A stretch of DNA of 64,000 nt, taken from Mesorhizobium terrae. Its GTDB lineage: Bacteria > Pseudomonadota > Alphaproteobacteria > Rhizobiales > Rhizobiaceae. The position numbers were made by a program, and so were the translations under genes. Shown here piece after piece: positions 17,844 to 26,935 of this stretch. The number at the start of each line of letters is the position of its first letter. The first letter of the stretch is position 1. The stretch lies in NCBI RefSeq assembly GCF_008727715.1, contig NZ_CP044218.1:4171501-4235500 (forward strand), read 5' to 3'. Below the pieces are notes generated by a model that saw only the letters and a program-made list of their open reading frames with translations, was not told the origin of the DNA and did not search any database.

Positions 17844-18313
17844 ATGACACGAACGCTTCCTGTTTCCATCTCGATCGAGCGACCTGCCGGCGCTGATAAT
17901 GCAGCGTTGATCGAAGAACGGATCGCCCATTCTCAGGTCAATTTGCCGCCCCAGAGTATCCATTCATTCAGCCTGTCACAGCTCGACAAGCCCGACATAA
18001 CGTCCTGGACGGCAAGGATGGGCGCGGATCTTACAGGGCGCGGCGCGCTGAAACGTCACAGCGATGGCACCGGCGAGATCAAAAGTATGTTTGTACGGCC
18101 GGCTTGGCGAGAAAACGGAATATCCCGCAGGCTACTGACGGCAATTGAAGATGAGGCGCATAGGATCGGCCTCAAGTGTCTATTTCTGGAAACCGGCACA
18201 GATGCCTTGCAGCTCGAAAGCTCTATGAGAATTTCAGCTACGTCTATTGTAAGCTCTTTGGCCAATACGAGCCCGCCCCACTCTCAGACTTCATGACCAA
18301 GGCAATCGGCTAA
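17844..18313 (+). pseudogene. GNAT-family N-acetyltransferase, frameshifted
   Basis: The first 120 or so codons encode a GNAT acetyltransferase with the acetyl-CoA-binding motif (EIKSMFVRPAWRENGISRRL) and LKCLFLETGTDALQL. After about 18216 the family continuation appears in another frame: KLYENFSYVYCKLFGQYEP and SDFMTKAIG, then TAA ending at 18313. A small deletion near 18216-18225 must have shifted the frame, since a residue stretch normally present between the two parts is missing. The product would be truncated before the last strands of the fold and is probably inactive. Confidence 0.8.
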
Positions 18314-18405
18314 GCCACCAATCCTGCTTCGAGCTCGGTAGCATCTACCCCGGCCGCAACGCAGGCTGGATCGTTCGTGCGATCTGTCTCTTGCGAGCTT
18401 GCAAG

Positions 18406-18843
18406 CTACGATGAGCCCCCGCGCTTGCGACCGCGCTTCTGGTCCGGTTTCCTGCCCAAGCCGAGCTTCTTGGCCAGTGCGGATCGCTGCTCCGCGTAAC
18501 TTTCGGCCACCATCGGGTAATCTGCCGGGAGTAACCACTTTGCGCGATAGCCCTCGGGGGTCAAGCCCAGCGCGGTCAAATGCCGCTTCAAGGTCTTGTA
18601 CTGTTTCCCATCTTCCAGGCTGATGATGAAGTCGCGCGTGACCGACTTCTTGATGGGAACCTTGGGCTTCAGCGGCTCAACGGTTGGTTCTTGTCGGCCA
18701 TTAAGATTGCTCAAGCTCTGAAAGACGCTCGCGATTACGCTCGGAAGTTCAGATACCGGAACCGGGTTCTTTGTGACATATATGCTAACTATCTCGGCGG
18801 TAAGTTCGGTGAGAAATTCAACGGTGAGATGCTGGTCGGCCAT
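18406..18843 (-). CDS. mucR: MucR/Ros-family transcriptional regulator lacking zinc ligands
   Basis: A 145-residue regulator. The ATG at 18843 is preferred over longer frames: AAGGGG precedes it and the length matches MucR. The DNA-binding region has KKSVTRDFIISLEDGKQYKT, LKRHLTALGLTPEGYRAKW and YPMVAESYAEQRSALAKKLG. In Ros the zinc is held by Cys-x2-Cys-x9-His-x3-His; here Ser and Asp replace the two Cys and the last His is missing. Zinc-free MucR relatives that still fold and bind DNA are known from Mesorhizobium loti, so this one may be functional. MucR proteins control exopolysaccharide, motility and symbiosis genes. Confidence 0.88.
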   Translation of the reverse strand: MADQHLTVEFLTELTAEIVSIYVTKNPVPVSELPSVIASVFQSLSNLNGRQEPTVEPLKPKVPIKKSVTRDFIISLEDGKQYKTLKRHLTALGLTPEGYRAKWLLPADYPMVAESYAEQRSALAKKLGLGRKPDQKRGRKRGGSS

Positions 18844-18987
18844 TGTTTGTTTCCCCTTATCGATCGCCGAAATCTGCCAAGCCGATAAAGCTTGGTTTCG
18901 TAAGATGGGACACGATTGCGCCCTAAGAATTTGCCCGGTCCGAAAACGTTTGGCATCAGCTTTTGCGGCACGCGCCGACGATGCGTC

Positions 18988-19029
18988 ATCGGAGTCAAGA
19001 CCGATGGGGCAAGTCTTGACTACTCCGAT
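18988..19029. repeat. imperfect palindrome upstream of mucR
   Basis: ATCGGAGTCAAGAC (18988-19001) is followed after 11 bases by GTCTTGAC-tac-TCCGAT (19013-19029), a near-perfect inverted repeat with a 3-base bulge. It lies about 145 bases upstream of the mucR start and 280 upstream of the plus-strand NA37 gene. It could be an operator or a transcript-end hairpin. Apart from it, 18844-19310 holds nothing recognised. Confidence 0.45.
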
Positions 19030-19310
19030 CCCATCCAAGCTCAGCTTTGAGCATCGTTGACCTCAACCATGCGTGCGCGGATGGCCGATATGCGCGTTCA
19101 AAGCAGACCCCCGAACATCGCCCTCCTCACGGTCATGCACGAACGTGCAAGACCCGCAACTCACACCGGCATCTTTTTGCATACTCGCACCCGAGCTCCT
19201 ACTCTACGCGGACGTACTGATCGCTCTGGCCGCAGATCTTCACTGCAACTGTGATGATCCGAGCGGGAATTTTCTGCTAACTTGATCGGGGAACTAGGGG
19301 GAGAATCAAC

Positions 19311-20336
19311 GTGGCTTTTTTCGAAGGTGATCAGGTTTCCGCCCTCTCAATCGAGCGAATGGTTTTCCATCTTGTAGGGCCACGGCCAGAAGACATGGTG
19401 TGGCTGGAGGAGATCAATCCCGGTCGGTTCTCGGATTTCTTCATCGACCGCATCCGCTCCGTGAACAACGGATTGCCCTATGTGTTCTCGGACGCCTCCG
19501 CCACGCGTGAACGTCTGCGGCGCATCGCAACGGATTCCAAGCACTTCCAAACCGAAAGCGAGAAGCTCGCAGAAGATTTTCAGCGTCTCCATGGCGGCAG
19601 CGCTGCGGCCGGAGCGTTTCTGCTCTTTCAACTCGCTGCCGCCGGGGCGCAATTTTTCGCCCTCCTCAAATATGATGACGAAAAGGTGCTGACCTACGAG
19701 CTCGCGGAGGGAAGGGGCGGCCGTAAGAAGGTGAGCCTGGACGCACTTGAGCGGACCTTTGTCCAAAACCGGGATGCGCTTCAGAAGTCCGCGCTGGTCA
19801 AACTCACCGAGGCGGGCGGGGAATTGACGGTCCTCGATCGCCGCAACCAGCAAAACGTGGCGCGCTATTTCGAGAATTTCCTGGATGCCGTGCGTCAGTT
19901 CGATGACGCGGAGGCAACGCGCAAGATGGTCGATGTGACCCGGCAGGTCATCCGCGAAAACCGGGATCTCGTATCACCGCAGGTCTATCAGGAGGTGACG
20001 AAACGCACATTCGATGCCGCGTCCGCGGGTGGGCAGGTCGGCGTAGACGATCAGAAATCGTTTCTCGACACCGTGGTTGGCCAAGCCCTGCCGCCGGACC
20101 ATCCGCTGGTGGCTAAGTTTCAGAGCGCGCTACGTAAGCAGCGACTGGATGGAACGCCAATCAAATTTGACGTCTCAAACGTCCGCCCGCCATCAACGCT
20201 GCGCTATCGTACTAAAAACGGGATTCAAATCCGGGTGCCTTCCGAGCTGAAGAAGGTCGTCACGGTCGAGGCGAACCGGATCATCATCAACGACCCGCTT
20301 GATGTCAGTTATGATGACACCGACACGCGTCTCTGA
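19311..20336 (+). CDS. nucleoid-associated (NA37/YejK-like) protein
   Basis: A 341-residue protein related to the NA37 family (E. coli YejK/NdpA), which binds nucleoid DNA. Family-like features: an N-terminal RMVFHLVGPRPEDMVWLEE, a central GGSAAAGAFLLFQLAAAGAQ then FFALLKYDDEKVLTYE, and RRNQQNVARYFENFLDA. The C-terminal third (after about residue 220) has a helix-rich part and a basic segment. GGGGGAG ahead of the GTG start at 19311 is a good ribosome-binding site. It overlaps the following membrane protein gene, so both act together. In accessory DNA such a pair may be a defence module, which is inference. Confidence 0.7.
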   Translation: MAFFEGDQVSALSIERMVFHLVGPRPEDMVWLEEINPGRFSDFFIDRIRSVNNGLPYVFSDASATRERLRRIATDSKHFQTESEKLAEDFQRLHGGSAAAGAFLLFQLAAAGAQFFALLKYDDEKVLTYELAEGRGGRKKVSLDALERTFVQNRDALQKSALVKLTEAGGELTVLDRRNQQNVARYFENFLDAVRQFDDAEATRKMVDVTRQVIRENRDLVSPQVYQEVTKRTFDAASAGGQVGVDDQKSFLDTVVGQALPPDHPLVAKFQSALRKQRLDGTPIKFDVSNVRPPSTLRYRTKNGIQIRVPSELKKVVTVEANRIIINDPLDVSYDDTDTRL

Positions 20337-21696
20337 CCTCATCGTCCGGACCGCGCAGCCGACCGATATCGACGAGCGGTCGGGTCTTGCGATCCTACAT
20401 GCCGCCCTGTCCGATGCGGAAGTCCGCAGTGCCTGGCTTGATCTCCGCCGGTCGCCACCTCCTTTCATCGGCTCGATTGTCATCACGGATGTCGAGTCGG
20501 ATGAACAGCTTGAGGATGACGCGCCGGTGTCGGATGCGAGATTTCGAGTCGTCTTGGAAACGGTCTCCGTCGAGGGTGAGCTCCGGCTGTTCCTTGGCAA
20601 CTCCCTTCTCAACGCGGTTGACGCGATCGAAGACGTCAACTGTGTACAGATAGCGGACATGGCTGGAAACGGGACCTTCACGACATACCGGAGCCGGTTC
20701 CAGGTCTGGACCAACGAGCCGCCCGAACTCTACGCTCCATCTGAGGCGCTGCCTGATCCTCGCACCCTGTCAACCGATTTCACGCGGGTGCGTCTCGTGC
20801 CGGAAGATCTGCGTCCCTGGTTGCAGCGCAGTGGACCGAAAAAGTCCAGCACGGCATATGAAGCTTGGAAGGGGCTATCCGGCCCCCGTCTGCTCGCCGC
20901 GCTCGCCAATCGGGTCTCCGAGACCGATGTAGGTATCGCCTATCACTTCAGTGGGCCACCTTCGTGCATCATCACACCTTCGCCGACGCAAATAAGCACG
21001 GTCTTTGACCGTATGTTGGCAGGAGCCGGGTGGGTGTTCGCTGAGGGCCGCGACACGGATACCCGCCATCTGCTCCTCGCCAATGAACTGGCCCGGAGCC
21101 ATAGGAAAAGTGCGCTTGCTGAATTTGGCGACGGAAGTCTTGACTCCGCGAAGGGTGCCTACGCCGCTTATGTGCAATCGAGCAGCCGCGAGACTCTGAA
21201 GGCATTGGCGGAGCTGCGCAAGACAGTTGTCGACGAAGCACAAAAGGCGAGCCAGAAGGCGCAGGATCTCGCAAGCAGCCTGTGGAAGGACGCGGCACTT
21301 GCCGCAGTCCCATTCGGCCTGAAGCTTCTCCCCGATGCCACGAAAGTCGGGAACCGCTACATCGCAGGCGCGATGGCGTTCGCCGCTATTTTGCTCCTTT
21401 CGTTCTCCTACGGGATCCAGCTGTTCATCAACCACAAATTCTTCAAGAATCAGGGCAACGCCCGCCGGGTCTGGAAACAGGCGCTGAATACAATTCTAAC
21501 CCCGGCCGAAATCGAGGAGTTCAGCGAGCAGCCGGTCGCCAAGAGCATCGCTGACTATGGAACAGTGCGGCGCTGGGTTGGCTTCGTCTACGTGGGCCTA
21601 ATCCTCGCGCTTGCGGTATTTGCCCTCTATAACTTCTGGCCTGACCTGTTCGCCGCCATACCAGGACCCGCAGCGCAACCCGAGCCTGGCCCTTGA
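20302..21696 (+). CDS. C-terminally anchored membrane protein paired with NA37 protein
   Basis: About 464 residues, starting inside the previous gene (ATG 20302; 20311 and 20314 also possible). I do not recognise the soluble N-terminal part (about 1-280). A helical, probably coiled-coil stretch (LAELRKTVVDEAQKASQKAQ) precedes two or more membrane helices: GAMAFAAILLLSFSYGIQLF (about 360-380) and VGFVYVGLILALAVFALYNF near the C-terminus. The layout, a large soluble domain plus C-terminal helices beside a DNA-binding partner, resembles sensor-effector pairs of abortive-infection systems. No nuclease or protease motif was found. Confidence 0.65.
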   Translation: MSVMMTPTRVSDLIVRTAQPTDIDERSGLAILHAALSDAEVRSAWLDLRRSPPPFIGSIVITDVESDEQLEDDAPVSDARFRVVLETVSVEGELRLFLGNSLLNAVDAIEDVNCVQIADMAGNGTFTTYRSRFQVWTNEPPELYAPSEALPDPRTLSTDFTRVRLVPEDLRPWLQRSGPKKSSTAYEAWKGLSGPRLLAALANRVSETDVGIAYHFSGPPSCIITPSPTQISTVFDRMLAGAGWVFAEGRDTDTRHLLLANELARSHRKSALAEFGDGSLDSAKGAYAAYVQSSSRETLKALAELRKTVVDEAQKASQKAQDLASSLWKDAALAAVPFGLKLLPDATKVGNRYIAGAMAFAAILLLSFSYGIQLFINHKFFKNQGNARRVWKQALNTILTPAEIEEFSEQPVAKSIADYGTVRRWVGFVYVGLILALAVFALYNFWPDLFAAIPGPAAQPEPGP

Positions 21697-21895
21697 TTGG
21701 CAGAACGGTCACCTGGCGTTCGGCGCGGGCCTTGATCAGTATCTGCACGCCAGACCAGCTAATTGTGCGATCGGGTTCACGCACCTCTTGAAGTGGAGAA
21801 CAACGGCGGTTTTGCGCCTTCGCTCCGGCCAGAAGGGCCGGTGGAGTCACTTTCCAAGAGCAGGCGCTCCCTCGAGGTGAGGTTCCCGACACGCG

Positions 21896-22399
21896 CTACT
21901 CGCCTGTGCAGGAAAGCAATTCGTCGAGTTGCTCAAGCTGCTCCGGCAATGCGGCCGCCGAGCCTTGCAGTGCTTCCTCAAGCGCCTCCTTGGACGGATA
22001 GACCTCGTGGAAATTCAGTAGCGTCTTCCCGCCCTGGTCCTCGAAGGTCACAGTCGTGATCGCGCCTTCTTCGCCCTCGTCGTTGGTCCAGACGATGCGC
22101 TCGTTCGGCACCACCTCGAGATATTTGCCGTGAAAGACCATGGTGTCCGAACCGCCGGCGCCGAATTCCAGCCGATATTTGCCGCCGGTGCGGACGTCCA
22201 TATCGCACGATACGAGCAAAACGCCGGACACCGATCTTGGCACCCACCAGCGTTGGAATAGCTCCGGCTGGCTCCACGCCCTATAAACCGCGTTCGGCGA
22301 CGCATCGAATGTTCGCGTCACGACGAGTTCGCAATCCCCTCTGCGCTCGACCGACGTGCGGTTCTGCGCACCACCTGCACTGTTAACTTGCTGATTCAT
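21896..22399 (-). CDS. SRPBCC / AHSA1-type protein
   Basis: A 167-residue START-like (SRPBCC, activator of Hsp90 ATPase 1 homology) protein with the family motifs VTRTFDASPNAVYRAWSQPE, FQRWWVPRS and RLEFGAGGSDTMVFHGKYLE. The fold has a hydrophobic cavity that binds small ligands. It overlaps the ArsR gene by 17 bases in the common ArsR-SRPBCC operon. The ligand is unknown. Confidence 0.85.
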   Translation of the reverse strand: MNQQVNSAGGAQNRTSVERRGDCELVVTRTFDASPNAVYRAWSQPELFQRWWVPRSVSGVLLVSCDMDVRTGGKYRLEFGAGGSDTMVFHGKYLEVVPNERIVWTNDEGEEGAITTVTFEDQGGKTLLNFHEVYPSKEALEEALQGSAAALPEQLEQLDELLSCTGE

Positions 22400-22739
22400 C
22401 GCTTCCCTCCCGTTTCATTTCGCTGATGATTTCGTCCAATGCTTCGAACCGGGCCTCAAAGAGCTTGCGATGCGCCTCGATCCACTCGGCCTCCGCCGTG
22501 AGGCCGCGTTTCCCAAGTCTGCAGGTCCTCACCCGTCCGACCTTCTGCGTGACGACGAGCCCCGCCCGCTCAAGAACCTGGACGTGCTTCTTCATGCCGG
22601 TCAGCGTCATCTGGAACTTATCCGCGAGACTGGTGATCGACGCGTCCTCTCGCCCAAGCTGATCGATGATCCCGCGGCGTGTCGCATCGGACAGCGCCGC
22701 AAACGAGAGATCGAGGGGAGTACTTAAATACTGAACCAT
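22383..22739 (-). CDS. ArsR-family winged-helix regulator
   Basis: A 118-residue regulator with the ArsR helix-turn-helix: FAALSDATRRGIIDQLGRED, SLADKFQMTLTGMKKHVQVL, ERAGLVVTQKVGRVRTCRL. No metal-binding Cys pair of the ELCVC type is present, so it probably senses an organic ligand or a partner rather than metal. It is the first gene of a two-gene operon with the SRPBCC protein. Its start codon lies inside a perfect palindrome (22725-22754), which suggests autorepression. Confidence 0.88.
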   Translation of the reverse strand: MVQYLSTPLDLSFAALSDATRRGIIDQLGREDASITSLADKFQMTLTGMKKHVQVLERAGLVVTQKVGRVRTCRLGKRGLTAEAEWIEAHRKLFEARFEALDEIISEMKREGSDESAS

Positions 22740-22754
22740 TCAGTTCAGTATTTA
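22725..22754. promoter_or_regulatory. palindromic operator over the arsR-type start codon
   Basis: TAAATACTGAA (22725-22735) and TTCAGTATTTA (22744-22754) are perfect 11-base inverted arms with an 8-base centre. The arm size fits a dimeric winged-helix protein. The ATG (22739-22737) is inside the site and no Shine-Dalgarno sequence precedes it, so binding should block transcription or initiation. The rest of 22755-23075 holds no recognised gene. Confidence 0.65.
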
Positions 22755-23075
22755 GCCTGCTCACACGGGAAGCGCAAGTATCCCGAACTTTCCATGCAGT
22801 AGACCGGTCATCCCAGATCATTCACCGCGGCGGCGGCGGCAAAAAATTGCCTGCTGCGAGGTCAAATGCGCCATCTAGGAGTCAATCGTTCCTGCGCCGA
22901 AGCATCGGCCATCTTTTCTCCATTCATGCGCCGCTCGACAAAAAGGCAGCGGAATGCTGGCCGACGCCGCAGCACGGTCAAGCCCGGCCCGCGCCGAACC
23001 GTGTAGGGCCTGACCGCGCCGCTTTGGTTGCGCCGGCCTAACACCTCCTCGCCCTCGATCGGAGAGTGACATTGA

Positions 23076-23486
23076 ATGGACGCCATCATGGCCGAACCGC
23101 TCATCACTGAAGACCAACTCGCCCAACTTCTCGCCAATGACTCACGAAATTTTGCTGGTGAGAACATCGATCCGAAGCCCGTCGTCAAGCTTTTCACGCC
23201 TGACGCGGCCGTCACCTGGCTCATCACCGAGGCCGATCCCGCGGACTCGGATCATTTGTTCAACCTCTGCAATCTTGGTCTTGGCCAACCGGAACTCGGT
23301 TACATTAGCTTGGCCGAGATCCGATCCCTGCACGGCAGGCTTGGCCTCCCGGTCGAGCGCGACCTGTATTTCATGGCCCAATATCCGTTGAGCTGGTACG
23401 CGAAACAGGCAGGGCTTCGACCACCTAGATGGTCGACAACCTCTTCGTCCGGTCGCCGACGGCGGCGAAGGTCGACAAGCCAGTGA
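23076..23486 (+). CDS. DUF2958-domain protein, C-terminus possibly shifted
   Basis: The first 112 or so residues match the DUF2958 pattern: AVTWLITEADPADSDHLF, NLGLGQPELGYISLAEI, LGLPVERDLYFMAQYPLSWY. The family is common on plasmids and integrative elements and its function is unknown. GGAGAG (23061-23066) serves the ATG at 23076. After the normal end (ysWYAkqAG) the frame runs into an Arg/Ser-rich tail of about 25 residues untypical for the family, so a small mutation may have removed the usual stop. Bases 23487-23735 hold nothing recognised. Confidence 0.75.
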   Translation: MDAIMAEPLITEDQLAQLLANDSRNFAGENIDPKPVVKLFTPDAAVTWLITEADPADSDHLFNLCNLGLGQPELGYISLAEIRSLHGRLGLPVERDLYFMAQYPLSWYAKQAGLRPPRWSTTSSSGRRRRRRSTSQ

Positions 23487-23735
23487 ACGTCGTTACGGGC
23501 TCCAGGATCAAGCATATTCGGTTTGCGAACTGTCTGACGCAGGTGTTGGCCGAATCTCTCCAGACGCTCAAGCCGAGGAAAGGGATCGGTTGCGCCTCAA
23601 ATCTGGGCCACAGAAGTAATTAAGCTGTTTCTGCGCGTGGCGGGACGCTGCCTTTTCGGCGCGTGACATGCTAGAGTTACACCATGGGCGTTTGCCGGCG
23701 CCGCTATACGCAATTCGCAAGTCGTTTAGCTAAAC

Positions 23736-24119
23736 GTGTCGGACAAGAGAATGGCATTTTACGTCCCTCTGCCGGTGACGCTTCCGCGATGGCACATGAT
23801 CATCGCGGTCGTCTTCGTGATGACGGCGACCGAGGCTATCGCCGGACCGATCGTTTCAGTTTGCCCGGCGCCACTTGCGCCGCGAAGGGCGCTGCCCTCC
23901 GACACCGTCTGCGTGGACCTGGCGAGCCGAAAGCGCATCGCAGCCGAAAACGCGCGCGCCCCGCTTCTGTGGGTGCCCGGACCATTCGGTCCAAAGACCT
24001 GCGCCAACGGTTATGTCTGGCGTGAGGCTATGGTGCAGGATCTGGTCTGCGTCACGCCCGACATCCGCAGCTTCGTCGCAAGTGAGCAGGCGAACCCGAT
24101 GCTGGCGGTCGGACAATGA
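23736..24119 (+). CDS. small secreted Cys-containing protein, first of three-gene operon
   Basis: A 127-residue protein with an N-terminal hydrophobic export segment (WHMIIAVVFVMTATEAIA, cleavage near AIAG). The mature part has four Cys (SVCPAP, DTVCVDL, KTCANGY, LVCVTP) suited to two disulfides. The spacing and the PFGPKTCANGYVWREAM segment do not match a family I know. The stop overlaps the start of the next gene (ATGA), indicating coupled translation. A function together with the two following exported proteins is likely. Confidence 0.6.
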   Translation: MSDKRMAFYVPLPVTLPRWHMIIAVVFVMTATEAIAGPIVSVCPAPLAPRRALPSDTVCVDLASRKRIAAENARAPLLWVPGPFGPKTCANGYVWREAMVQDLVCVTPDIRSFVASEQANPMLAVGQ

Positions 24120-26935
24120 TGCGCCGCCTCGCCGCGTTCTGCCTGTTCCTTGTATTGGCGCTGCCCGCGGCAGCACAGACCGCAGCCGACCTCGGCCCGG
24201 CAGCGACGACCGGTCAGGCGGCGCATGATGGCTTCGCCGAGCGCACGCAGCGCCTCCACCTCGTCATGGCGTGCGGCAATGAGTACGAGTTCGTGCAGGG
24301 ATTCGTACTGGCGAGCCGGTTCGGCAAAAAGGGGTTTCCAGATGATCCGAACACACCAAACCTCAATGAATCCGACCTCGCCGCGTGGCCGCTAACCTTG
24401 GTTCTCGGCAAGGCGGCGGTGCTGGCGGACGCGTCGATCGCCCCAAACTCGACTGCGGCCGGTCGGCCCGTCTGCTACGGCGTGCTCGCCGAACCCACGG
24501 CGGTCATCGCAGCTTGGCGCCCACTCGCCCGCTGCCGTTCACCAGACGATCCGCCGTCCTATCTGGGTCAGCCAGACAGCCGCGGGCGCTGCCCGGAGGC
24601 ACGAGCATTGCCCCGCAACGCCTCAGCCCAGGATGTCGTCAACCGCGTCTACAATGACTGGTTCGGGTTTCGTTTCGAGGACGACCAAGGCCCTTGCTCA
24701 AGCGTAGCCTACGTATTTGTTCCACCGGGTGACAGCCGCGTGCAGGTGGATATGACCCGCGCCTGCCTCGCCCGGCAGATACGCGCCGTGCTGCTCGACG
24801 ACCGCCATGGGCCGTGGACCGAGGAGGGCGGCATCGTCAAGCCCGAAGTCCCCGGTACCGATGGCGTACCTTGCCTCTCTGAGTTCTCCGGCGCCGACGT
24901 GAAAGGCGACTGGGATATGGGAGTTCTCGAATATACCCGCATCGCGCATGTGCTCTACCGCGTCGGCGAGCGTGGCCACGGCGTCGGCTTTGACGTCGAC
25001 GCCGCACTTGGGCGGCTCAACACGCGCTTCCTGTCTCTGCGATCCGCGCCCGGCAACGCAACGGCGCGTGAGCAATTCAACCTGGTCTTCAGCTGCGGCA
25101 ACCAAAACAACCAGTATGGCAGCGCGATCGACACCGTGGAGGGAACTGGCAGCGACCCAGGCGTTGGACGTTACAACAACGACGGCGCGGAGGAACTCCA
25201 CCCGTCGGGCTGGGACAGTTTCTGGCGCTTTCTCGCGGTGCTTCTCATCCTGATCGCGGCGGCGGCCGTGTCATTCGGTATCGGCGCCGCGATAGCAGCC
25301 GGAGCGATGGCAGCAGGCGCCGCAGCGGCAGCGGCAGCGGTGGTGGCGGCGGTTGTGACCATCATCATCTTCGGCTCGGTGCTGTGGGCGAGCATAGACG
25401 AGACAGAGAACCACCTGCTGATGCAGAACACCTCGCGTTATCTTAAAAACAAGCTGATGATGGCTGAACTCGCCCGCGCCGGAAACCGCGAGGCGTTCGA
25501 CAAGATCTCCGACCTCAACGACGACGTGCGCGAATGGCTCCTGAAGCGCATGCAGCGGATCGCGAAAGAAGACTTCCTTGAATACAACGCGAAGCCATAT
25601 GCGCGGCTCAGCCACTTCGCGCTGCTCAACCTCATCGATTATGCCTGCGACGTGCGATGGAACTATGACCTTGCCGGCCTGCAGCGGGGCGCCGACGCTC
25701 CGTGCGATGACAAGGACAAAGCGATCGTGACCGCAGCGGCGGCGGTGTTCGACTTGTCGGCGGCAAAGGCAGCGGTCGGCTCACTCGAAGGCCGAAGGCT
25801 AATCCCGTTCCGCCGCCGTGCCGAAGTGAACAAGCAATTCTATGACGGCCGCCCACTGACAGAACTCGTCCAGGGCGCCGACACAATGATTGGTGCCCTT
25901 CAGGTATGGACCGGCAACAACCGCTTCGCCCCGACCGGGATCGCGAAGCCGGAGACGTTTGGCCAACTCTCTTTCTACTCTACCTCGCGCTATCGCCCTG
26001 ACCCGATGATCCTCGATATAGCCGTCGACAAGACGACACCGCGAGTGCAGCAATACCGCCACTTCGGTCGCGAAGCCTATGTCAGCGGTAATGGCTGGCT
26101 CCTCACCGCCGGCGGCAACGACGAAGGCCAGCCTGCTGGAACCAGCCTCATCTTCGGCATCAAAACATATCTGCTGTCTCCGGCCAACGACCGTGGAGTC
26201 GGTGTGCCGACGACGCTGATGACACGAGCGCGAACCGTCACCAACAGCGACGGAACGACACGCGAGCGCAACCGCGTCACTGACTTCCTCCGCTTTGACG
26301 GAACTGCAGAGCAATATGGTATGGAAGAAGACAAACCGCTGGTGACGTACTCGCACAACAACTGCATCGCAGGCGCCTTCGGCTGCGGGCTGCGGCCACG
26401 ATTGCCAGCGGATTTCAGTCCGTCGTGCTGGACGACGATCGACCAGCATTTTTATGCCATCGATGGCCACGTCTGCCCTGCGCTGAAGGACCCGGACGAC
26501 CGCGGCGACGTGTTCATCGCCCTTTATGACCACGACGGCATCGACGTCGACGGCTCGAGTTGGGGCTTCTTCGAGGTGGCCGAGCAGGATCGCTTCGGAC
26601 GGTCGCTGGCCGCTTTCATCGCCGCAGTGAAAGCAAGGAATTCCGGTCGTGTCGCCGATTGGGAGAAGGCGTCGGCCAGCGACAAGGTCACCTACACGAC
26701 GACGGATGACCGAACCCTCGAATTCGAGGCGGAGGACGAGGATTTCGGCGCAGACCGGCGCGCCTGTGGCATCGTCAATCACGAGAGCGACGCGCGCTTC
26801 ACGATCAGCGCCGTGCCAGCGGCGCAGGCGGCGAATTGCCGGTCGGTCGGCCGGCGCATCTTCATCAACCTCGATGATGAAGAGAATCCGGTCCGCAAGG
26901 CCGAGGACGGGGCACAGCTCGATGATCTGTTCTAG
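24116..26935 (+). CDS. large secreted/membrane protein of unknown function
   Basis: A 939-residue protein starting at ATGATG (24116 or 24119). A signal peptide (RRLAAFCLFLVLALPAAAQ) leads a Cys-containing exported part with an internally related pair of segments (LHLVMACGNEYEFVQG near residue 45 and FNLVFSCGNQNNQYGS near 325). A hydrophobic Ala/Gly-rich stretch at about 360-430 (LAVLLILIAAAAVSFGIGAA and following) would form two membrane helices, then a charged helical region and a C-terminal part with several Cys. No catalytic motif recognised. It overlaps the next gene by 14 bases. Confidence 0.7.
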   Translation: MMRRLAAFCLFLVLALPAAAQTAADLGPAATTGQAAHDGFAERTQRLHLVMACGNEYEFVQGFVLASRFGKKGFPDDPNTPNLNESDLAAWPLTLVLGKAAVLADASIAPNSTAAGRPVCYGVLAEPTAVIAAWRPLARCRSPDDPPSYLGQPDSRGRCPEARALPRNASAQDVVNRVYNDWFGFRFEDDQGPCSSVAYVFVPPGDSRVQVDMTRACLARQIRAVLLDDRHGPWTEEGGIVKPEVPGTDGVPCLSEFSGADVKGDWDMGVLEYTRIAHVLYRVGERGHGVGFDVDAALGRLNTRFLSLRSAPGNATAREQFNLVFSCGNQNNQYGSAIDTVEGTGSDPGVGRYNNDGAEELHPSGWDSFWRFLAVLLILIAAAAVSFGIGAAIAAGAMAAGAAAAAAAVVAAVVTIIIFGSVLWASIDETENHLLMQNTSRYLKNKLMMAELARAGNREAFDKISDLNDDVREWLLKRMQRIAKEDFLEYNAKPYARLSHFALLNLIDYACDVRWNYDLAGLQRGADAPCDDKDKAIVTAAAAVFDLSAAKAAVGSLEGRRLIPFRRRAEVNKQFYDGRPLTELVQGADTMIGALQVWTGNNRFAPTGIAKPETFGQLSFYSTSRYRPDPMILDIAVDKTTPRVQQYRHFGREAYVSGNGWLLTAGGNDEGQPAGTSLIFGIKTYLLSPANDRGVGVPTTLMTRARTVTNSDGTTRERNRVTDFLRFDGTAEQYGMEEDKPLVTYSHNNCIAGAFGCGLRPRLPADFSPSCWTTIDQHFYAIDGHVCPALKDPDDRGDVFIALYDHDGIDVDGSSWGFFEVAEQDRFGRSLAAFIAAVKARNSGRVADWEKASASDKVTYTTTDDRTLEFEAEDEDFGADRRACGIVNHESDARFTISAVPAAQAANCRSVGRRIFINLDDEENPVRKAEDGAQLDDLF

